DNA of 64,000 nucleotides from Streptomyces sp. HM190 (GTDB taxonomy: Bacteria; Actinomycetota; Actinomycetes; Streptomycetales; Streptomycetaceae), in NCBI RefSeq assembly GCF_009857135.1, contig NZ_CP047318.1:4898001-4962000 (forward strand). Reading direction: 5' to 3'. This document shows, in pieces, positions 58,538-64,000 of the stretch. The translations under genes were made by a program, and so were the position numbers. Within the stretch, counting starts at the first letter, position 1, and each line of letters starts with the position of its first letter. The notes beneath the pieces were generated by a model. The model searched no databases. It was not told the origin of the DNA and saw only the letters and a list, made by a program, of their open reading frames with translations.

Positions 58538-60484
58538 ATGCCACGTGGACGTCACCGCCATTCACCGCCTCTGCACAGGCTGCTGCCCCCCACGGCGATC
58601 GCAGGCGTCTCGCTCGTCTGCGCCCTCGGGCCCTGGGTGTTCTCCGGGCCGGCGGTGCTCCGGGTCCTCGCGGCGCTCGCCGCGGCCACTGCGGCCGTGG
58701 GCGCCGCGGTCATGCGCCGCTGGGACGTCGAGGCGGGCAAGCGCGTCGCCGACCTCACGCGCGCGCGGGCGAGCGACGAATGGCGGCACGAGGAGCGGGT
58801 CGCGGAACTGGAGACGGACCTCGAGGAGTCCCGCGAGCTGCGCACCAAGCTGGAGCACAAGCTGCGCGCCAAGCGGGCCGAGTTGGCGAACCTCCGCAAC
58901 GAACACGCCGCGCTGCTGCGCCGGTACGCCACCGCCGAGACCGAGCGGGCCAGCGCACTGGAGGGCCGCCGCCTGCTGGAGATCGAGACGGTCGCCCCGG
59001 AGGGGGCACGCGAACTGACGGCCGGCGGCGAGCGCGGCGAGGGCACGCAGGCCGCGTCCACCACGGCCGGGGCGGGTGCCGCGTCCGGCACGGCGGGTGC
59101 GGCTCGGGGCCGTGCGGCCGCGCAGGCTTCGCCGGTGCCGCCGCAGGGGGTACCCGCGGCGGGCGCTCCCTGGGGGGCGCGCGGTGCGGCGGGGGCGACC
59201 GGTGCCGGAGCGGATGCCGAGGGCGCCGACGACACCGAAACCGACGCCGACGCCGACGCGGACGCCGGCATCGAGGACGTCGAGGACGGGAAGGGCGAGG
59301 GCGGGAAGCCCGCGCCCGGGGTGTTCTCCCCGGCCGGTTCCGCGCTGTGGCTGCGGGCGAACTCGGCGCTGGAGCGGATCATCACCCAGCGGGGTGCGGC
59401 GAAGGACGAGGTGCGGATCCCGGGCGAGGCGGGCGTCGCCGACGGGGCGGACACCGGGGCCGTGGCCGTGGTGGAGGATTCCGGGCAACGGACCGAGGCC
59501 GAGGTCAGGGCCGGGACCGAGGTGCCGGCGGAGACGGAGAGCGGTACCGAAGTGGCCGTCGCCGCAGACGACTTGGCCACGGCCGGGACCGACGACGCGT
59601 CGCGCGCCGGGGCGGAATCCGAGGTCGATGCGGACGGGGCCTATGAGGCGCGCGGGGCCGAGGCACAGGGCCGACGGGACGGCGTGGGCCAGGGCGTGGG
59701 CCAGGCCACGGCTGAGGCCGAGACCGCCGCCGACGCCCCCGAGGCCGGGCGGGCGTCGGAGCCGGGCGAGTCCGCCGAGGCGGGCGATGAGCGAGTGTCC
59801 GGGGGCGTGACCGCGGACGCGCCCGTCAAGGCGCTGTCGGTGAAGGCCGGTTCAGGCAAGGGCGGTACGCCCGAGGACGATCCGGACGGGCCGAACGGCG
59901 GTGGCACCCGGCAGGGACGTTCCGCCGAGGGTGACGAGGCGGTGCGGGTTCCGGCCGTGACCGCCGAGGAGGACGATCCGGCGGGGAAGCCGGGGGCGGT
60001 CGACGAGCACGAGCACGCGGCCGCCCAGCCCGTACCGCCGGCCCCGGTACCGGCCGAGCCCGTTCCCGCGCAGTCGCAGTCGGAGTCCGAGACGGAGCCG
60101 CAGCGGGAGCGGGAGTCGTCGCAGCCGGAGTCGTCGTCGGAGCCCGTGGGGCCCGTGCCGCCGGCGGTTCCGCCGGGCGGTCACTTCACGGTGCCGACCG
60201 CCGTGGCCGTGGCCCCGGCGGCGCCGCAGCGGCGGACGGCCGTCGAGGGCGGGTTCGACTTCTTCGGCACGCAGAAGGAGGCGGACGCGATCGAGGCCGT
60301 GCAGAACGAGGACCTCGCCGACGTGGTCGGGCAGGAGGCGCTCGCACTGCACAAGGCCGAGTCCGAGGCGCAGTTCAAGCGCATGGACGAGGCGGCCCGC
60401 GGGATCGGCCAGGTCATCGACCTCACCGCCCACGACGAGACGGAGCAGATCGACCTCCAGGGCCTGCGGACGGCGGCGTCCTGA
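58538..60484 (+). CDS. Membrane-anchored coiled-coil protein with long disordered region
   Basis: 648 residues. Two close hydrophobic segments near the start (TAIAGVSLVCALGPWVF; LRVLAALAAATAAVGAAVM), a ~100-residue charged coiled coil (RVAELETDLEESRELRTKLE, HKLRAKRAELANLRNEHAAL), then ~400 residues of Ala/Glu/Gly/Asp/Pro low complexity. A conserved-looking C-terminus follows (AVEGGFDFFGTQKEADAIEA, DLADVVGQEALALHKAESEA). Architecture suggests a scaffold at the membrane; no family or function recognised. Confidence 0.78.
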   Translation: MPRGRHRHSPPLHRLLPPTAIAGVSLVCALGPWVFSGPAVLRVLAALAAATAAVGAAVMRRWDVEAGKRVADLTRARASDEWRHEERVAELETDLEESRELRTKLEHKLRAKRAELANLRNEHAALLRRYATAETERASALEGRRLLEIETVAPEGARELTAGGERGEGTQAASTTAGAGAASGTAGAARGRAAAQASPVPPQGVPAAGAPWGARGAAGATGAGADAEGADDTETDADADADAGIEDVEDGKGEGGKPAPGVFSPAGSALWLRANSALERIITQRGAAKDEVRIPGEAGVADGADTGAVAVVEDSGQRTEAEVRAGTEVPAETESGTEVAVAADDLATAGTDDASRAGAESEVDADGAYEARGAEAQGRRDGVGQGVGQATAEAETAADAPEAGRASEPGESAEAGDERVSGGVTADAPVKALSVKAGSGKGGTPEDDPDGPNGGGTRQGRSAEGDEAVRVPAVTAEEDDPAGKPGAVDEHEHAAAQPVPPAPVPAEPVPAQSQSESETEPQRERESSQPESSSEPVGPVPPAVPPGGHFTVPTAVAVAPAAPQRRTAVEGGFDFFGTQKEADAIEAVQNEDLADVVGQEALALHKAESEAQFKRMDEAARGIGQVIDLTAHDETEQIDLQGLRTAAS

Positions 60485-60548
60485 GAGCGCCGGCACGACC
60501 TGCCCGGCACCTGCCCGGCACGACCTGCCCGGCCGACCCACACCGGCT

Positions 60549-60600
60549 GTGACACACCGAGGCCGCCCGCGCCACGCGCTGGGCGGCCTCGGTGTGTCAC
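60549..60600. terminator. Strong bidirectional terminator
   Basis: A 20-bp perfect stem (GTGACACACCGAGGCCGCCC with its exact complement at 60581-60600) and a 12-nt loop, between convergent genes. The longest hairpin seen in the window. Confidence 0.9.
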
Positions 60601-60630
60601 GGCACCCGCGTTCCGTCCCGGGGGCCGGTG

Positions 60631-62232
60631 CTAGACCATCCACCTGTCCGGCAGCGCCTCCCGGCGCCCCGTCCGGGAGCGTTCGGCCTGGGCGTGGAGG
60701 AGCACGGCTGCCTCGGTGGCGTCGCGGAGGCGGGCGGTCACCGTCTTGTTCGCGCCGGTGTCGACGTGGACGTCGGCGACGCGCTTGAACCGTTCCCAGG
60801 GGCCCTGCGCCAGTCGTACGCTCTGGACCTTCGCGTGCGGCACCAGCGCCAACTGCCTGCGGAGCAGCCCTTGCCGCGCGGCGAACACCGTGTCGGTGAC
60901 GGCCAGCCCGTGCCCCTTCCACCACAGCGGCACGCACCACCGGGCCCGTGCCGGCGGTCGCAGGAGCGCCGCCGCGTCCGGCACGCGCACGCCCGGCAGC
61001 ACCCGGGCGATCACGGACTCGGCGACCTCGCGCGGCGCGACCGGTATGAGCACGGAGTTCGAGGACCCGGCCACGTCCAGCTCGACCCGTACCCATCCGC
61101 GCCGCCGCCACAGCAGCGGTTCCACGACACGTACGGTCTGCACCCGGCCGGGCGGTACCGTCTCGTGCGCGCGGTCGAGGAGCCCGTGGTCGATGCGGAG
61201 GCCGTCCGGGGACTCGCCCACCGTCCAGTCGTACTCGCCGACGAACCGGCCCACGCTGTTCGCCCCCGCCGCGCCGAGCAGCGGGAGCGCGGTCGCGAGG
61301 ACCGTCCACAGGCTCTCCGTGGCGATCCACAGCACCGAGGGCACCACGACCGCAGCCAGCAGGGTGCCCCAGGTGGCGCCGGTGAGCACCAGGGAGACGG
61401 CCAGGACGCCCGGCGGGACCTTCAGCAGCTGCCGTACCGGCGCCTCGCCGACGTCCTGCGCGGTGTCGGGGGCGAAACCGGCCGCGCGGGCGAGGAGTTC
61501 GGCGCGCAGCGCACGGGCGGTGCCCTCGCCGAGGTACGCCAGCTCGTCCTTCTTGTCGGTGCCGACGACGTCGAGTCTGAGTTTCGCGACGCCCGCGATC
61601 CGGGCCAGCAGCGGGCGGGTGACGTCGACGGCCTGGATGCGTTCGAGGCGGATGTGGGCGGTCCGGCGGAACAGCAGGCCGGTACGGATGCGCAGTTCGC
61701 TCTCGGTCACCGCGAAGTGAGTGAACCACCAGGTCAGGAAGCCGTAGAGGACGGCGGCCGGCACCAGCACGGCCAGCCCGATCAGGAGGGTGGACGGGTC
61801 CAGCCGGGTGAGCTGGCGCTGCGCCCCGTCGGGATCGTGCACCGCCCAGCCGATGACCACCGCCACCGGCGCCCAGGCCCGCCGCAGCGGCGTCACGGGA
61901 TGCAGCCGCTGCTCCACGACGGCCACCGGCCCGCCGGAGACCTCCCCGGCCCCGGCCCCGACCCCGTCCCCGGCTCCGTCCCTGGACCCGACCCCGTCCC
62001 CGGCGTCCTCCCCGACTCCGTCCCCGTACGAGTCCGTCCGTCGCTCGGGTGCGGCGGCCCTCGGTTCCTCGGCGGCCGACGACCGCGCGTCCTCACCGGC
62101 CCGATGTTCCGCCGCCCGATGTTCCGCCGCCGGATGCTCCGCGGCCCTGTGCTCTGCCGTCGCCCGGTGTGCCGACGGCGTGTTCCGCGTGCTGTTCACG
62201 GCGTCGTCGGCGCCGGGGGCCGGCCTGGTCAC
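60631..62232 (-). CDS. Membrane protein with bacterial PH (bPH2/YdbT-like) domains
   Basis: 533 residues from GTG, overlapping the upstream gene's stop as GTGA. A ~100-residue disordered N-terminus starts with AEHRAAEHPAAEHRAAEHRA. Membrane pairs follow (LLIGLAVLVPAAVLYGFLTW; VLAVSLVLTGATWGTLLAAV) with three bPH2-like beta domains (FAVTESELRIRTGLLFRRTA, HIRLERIQAVDVTRPLLARI; GLRIDHGLLDRAHETVPPGR; GLAVTDTVFAARQGLLRRQL). The YdbS/YdbT pair protects Bacillus from amylocyclicin-type bacteriocins; a similar membrane role is possible here. Confidence 0.85.
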   Translation of the reverse strand: MTRPAPGADDAVNSTRNTPSAHRATAEHRAAEHPAAEHRAAEHRAGEDARSSAAEEPRAAAPERRTDSYGDGVGEDAGDGVGSRDGAGDGVGAGAGEVSGGPVAVVEQRLHPVTPLRRAWAPVAVVIGWAVHDPDGAQRQLTRLDPSTLLIGLAVLVPAAVLYGFLTWWFTHFAVTESELRIRTGLLFRRTAHIRLERIQAVDVTRPLLARIAGVAKLRLDVVGTDKKDELAYLGEGTARALRAELLARAAGFAPDTAQDVGEAPVRQLLKVPPGVLAVSLVLTGATWGTLLAAVVVPSVLWIATESLWTVLATALPLLGAAGANSVGRFVGEYDWTVGESPDGLRIDHGLLDRAHETVPPGRVQTVRVVEPLLWRRRGWVRVELDVAGSSNSVLIPVAPREVAESVIARVLPGVRVPDAAALLRPPARARWCVPLWWKGHGLAVTDTVFAARQGLLRRQLALVPHAKVQSVRLAQGPWERFKRVADVHVDTGANKTVTARLRDATEAAVLLHAQAERSRTGRREALPDRWMV

Positions 62233-62735
62233 AGCCCCGCCGATCGGGCCTCGCCCAGCTGGGTCAGCCGGTCGCGGAGACGTTCCGCCTCCTCGGGTTC
62301 GAGGCCGGGGATCCGGGCGTCGGTGGCGGCCGCCGCCGTGTGGAGCTGCACGCTCGCCAGCCCGAAGTGCCTTTCCACCGGCCCGGACGTCACCTCGACC
62401 AACTGCATGCGCCCGTACGGCACGACGGTCTCCTCACGCCACAGAACCCCCCGGCTGATCAGCAGGTCGTCGGCCCGCTCGGCGTACCGCCAGGAGCGCC
62501 AGTTGCGTCCCAGCATCGGCCAGCCCCACAGCATCAGGCCCAGCGGCAGCAGCGCGAACGCCGCCCAGCCGGGCCCCGCCAGCCAGCCCAGCAGAACGCC
62601 CGTACCGATCGCGATCGGGCCCAGCCACACCACCAGCAGCAGTCGTCTCATCCGAAGCAGCCCGCGCGGCAGTCCCGTCCACACCGGCTCGCCCTGCGCC
62701 CGCTCGGCGCCGTCCTCCACGGTCCCCGTCTCCAT
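62229..62735 (-). CDS. Bacterial PH-domain (YdbS-like) membrane protein
   Basis: 168 residues. Two membrane segments (MRRLLLVVWLGPIAIGTGVL; GPGWAAFALLPLGLMLWGW) then one bPH2 domain (RADDLLISRGVLWREETVVP, YGRMQLVEVTSGPVERHFGL, ASVQLHTAAAATDARIPGL). First gene of a coupled pair with the larger YdbT-like protein, the usual YdbS-YdbT order. Confidence 0.87.
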   Translation of the reverse strand: METGTVEDGAERAQGEPVWTGLPRGLLRMRRLLLVVWLGPIAIGTGVLLGWLAGPGWAAFALLPLGLMLWGWPMLGRNWRSWRYAERADDLLISRGVLWREETVVPYGRMQLVEVTSGPVERHFGLASVQLHTAAAATDARIPGLEPEEAERLRDRLTQLGEARSAGL

Positions 62736-62766
62736 GCCGCCAGCGTACGTACGACAGACTGTGTCC

Positions 62767-63927
62767 ATGACTCCCCCGACGGAGACCAGAGAGACGACGG
62801 TCGGTATCGGCGGTGCCGCCGAGAGCACGGACATGGTGCTGAACATCGGACCGCAGCACCCGTCCACGCACGGTGTGCTGCGGTTGCGGCTCGTCCTGGA
62901 CGGCGAGCGCATCACGCACGCGGAGCCGGTGATCGGCTACATGCACCGCGGCGCGGAGAAGCTGTTCGAGGCCCGCGACTACCGCCAGATCATCATGCTC
63001 GCCAACCGCCACGACTGGCTCTCCGCCTTCTCGAACGAGCTGGGCGTCGTCCTCGGTGTCGAACGCATGCTCGGCATGGAGGTTCCCGAGCGCGCGGTCT
63101 GGATGCGGACGCTCCTCGCCGAGCTGAACCGGGTCCTGAACCATCTGATGTTCCTCGGCTCGTACCCGCTGGAGCTGGGCGGCATCACGGCGGTGTTCTA
63201 CGCCTTCCGGGAGCGCGAGGAGCTCCAGAACGTCATGGAGGAGATCTCCGGCGGGCGCATGCACTACATGTTCAACCGCGTCGGCGGCCTCAAGGAGGAC
63301 CTGCCGGCCGGCTGGACCGCACGCGCGCGTGCCGCCGTCGCGGACGTCCGCTCCCGCATGGGCGTCTTCGACGACCTCGTCCTCGGCAACGAGATCTTCC
63401 GGGGCCGCACGCGGGACGTGGGCGTCCTCTCCGCCGAGGCCGTGCACGCGTACGGGGTGAGCGGGCCGATCGCCCGCGCGTCCGGCGTCGACTTCGACCT
63501 GCGGCGCGACGAGCCCTATCTGGCGTACGGGGAGCTCCAGGACGTCCTCAAGGTCGTCACCCGCGACGAGGGCGACTGCCTCGCCCGCTTCGAGTGCCTG
63601 CTGGAGCAGACCCATGTCTCCCTCGCCCTCGCCGACGCCTGCCTGGACCGGCTCGCCGAACTGCCGCCCGGGCCGATCAACCAGCGCCTGCCCAAGGTCC
63701 TCAAGGCGCCCGAGGGCCACACCTACGCCTGGACCGAGAACCCCCTCGGCATCAACGGCTACTACCTCGTCAGCAAGGGCGAGAAGACCCCGTACCGGCT
63801 GAAGCTCCGCTCGGCCTCCTACAACAACATCCAGGCCCTCACGGAACTGCTGCCGGGGACCCTGGTGGCCGACATGGTGGCGATCCTGGGATCGATGTTC
63901 TTCGTGGTGGGGGACATCGACAAGTAG
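62767..63927 (+). CDS. nuoD: NADH-quinone oxidoreductase subunit D-like protein (NuoD2)
   Basis: 386 residues, shorter than operon-encoded NuoD (~440). 49-kDa subunit features: MVLNIGPQHPSTHGVLRLRL, VIGYMHRGAEKLFEARDYRQ, NRHDWLSAFSNELGVVLGVE, RVLNHLMFLGSYPLELGGIT, FRGRTRDVGVLS, RLPKVLKAPEGHTYAWTENP and the end GSMFFVVGDIDK. Stands outside any nuo operon, as a second copy does in other Streptomyces. Whether it enters complex I is unknown. The 73 bp after it hold repeated GTCGAC motifs and no gene start. Confidence 0.9.
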   Translation: MTPPTETRETTVGIGGAAESTDMVLNIGPQHPSTHGVLRLRLVLDGERITHAEPVIGYMHRGAEKLFEARDYRQIIMLANRHDWLSAFSNELGVVLGVERMLGMEVPERAVWMRTLLAELNRVLNHLMFLGSYPLELGGITAVFYAFREREELQNVMEEISGGRMHYMFNRVGGLKEDLPAGWTARARAAVADVRSRMGVFDDLVLGNEIFRGRTRDVGVLSAEAVHAYGVSGPIARASGVDFDLRRDEPYLAYGELQDVLKVVTRDEGDCLARFECLLEQTHVSLALADACLDRLAELPPGPINQRLPKVLKAPEGHTYAWTENPLGINGYYLVSKGEKTPYRLKLRSASYNNIQALTELLPGTLVADMVAILGSMFFVVGDIDK

Positions 63928-64000
63928 ATCGACAAGCACGTCGACGAATACGTCGACAAGTGGACTGACGGCGAACCCCTGTCTATGCGCCGTCGCGCTT

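Overview
The window reads as Streptomyces chromosome: very high GC with third-position G/C bias, GTG starts, SARP/AfsR-type regulators, TipA-, PadR-, MerR- and TetR-type one-component switches, DUF397/DUF5753 developmental-type regulators, Tat and lipobox exports, and the actinobacterial order hpt-ftsH-folE-folP-folB-folK. From memory, the block from the DNA polymerase I-like gene to nuoD-like is syntenic with the S. coelicolor region around SCO3390-SCO3434. No tRNA, rRNA, CRISPR array or transposase was seen.

Left part (1-24 kb), accessory. It begins with the tail of an ABC exporter (ATPase end plus FtsX-like permease), a berberine-bridge-type FAD oxidase, and a frameshifted remnant. A TetR/membrane-protein pair shares a triple operator, and a MerR/secreted-hydrolase pair shares mirror-image operators. 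Next comes a compact indole-prenylation locus: a tryptophanase and a DMATS-type prenyltransferase, divergent from a 985-residue AfsR/SARP regulator. The gap between them carries heptamer repeats at 10-11 bp spacing. Then follow a Tat-exported protein under a LacI-type operator, a GNAT, a family 2 glycosyltransferase, a second AfsR-like regulator with two low-complexity insertions, and a polymerase I-like enzyme.

Middle (23.5-43 kb). A Clp-N/HTH protein has its own paired palindromes, followed by 24-bp tandem repeats and a dead permease. Beyond a DUF2786 protein and two lipoproteins lies the zinc-starvation island: cysteine-poor S14, L28, L33, L31 and S18 plus a CobW-type protein around one Zur-like box. 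Next to it is a three-part DUF397 / ATP-binding / XRE-DUF5753 module in which two transcription units share an identical 15-bp motif. Aldehyde dehydrogenase, DinB, a PadR-controlled drug-efflux ABC pair, glutamate decarboxylase, a TipA homologue, DedA and a ThrE-like exporter complete this part.

Right part (43-64 kb), core. Inorganic pyrophosphatase, D,D-carboxypeptidase, a DUF2342 metalloprotease, tilS, hpt, ftsH, the folate genes folE-folP-(SnoaL-like)-folB-folK, a DUF3180 protein, a lysyl-PG synthase-like enzyme, an esterase, a long disordered coiled-coil protein, two PH-domain membrane proteins and a stand-alone NuoD-like subunit. Strong inverted-repeat terminators mark several convergent gene ends.
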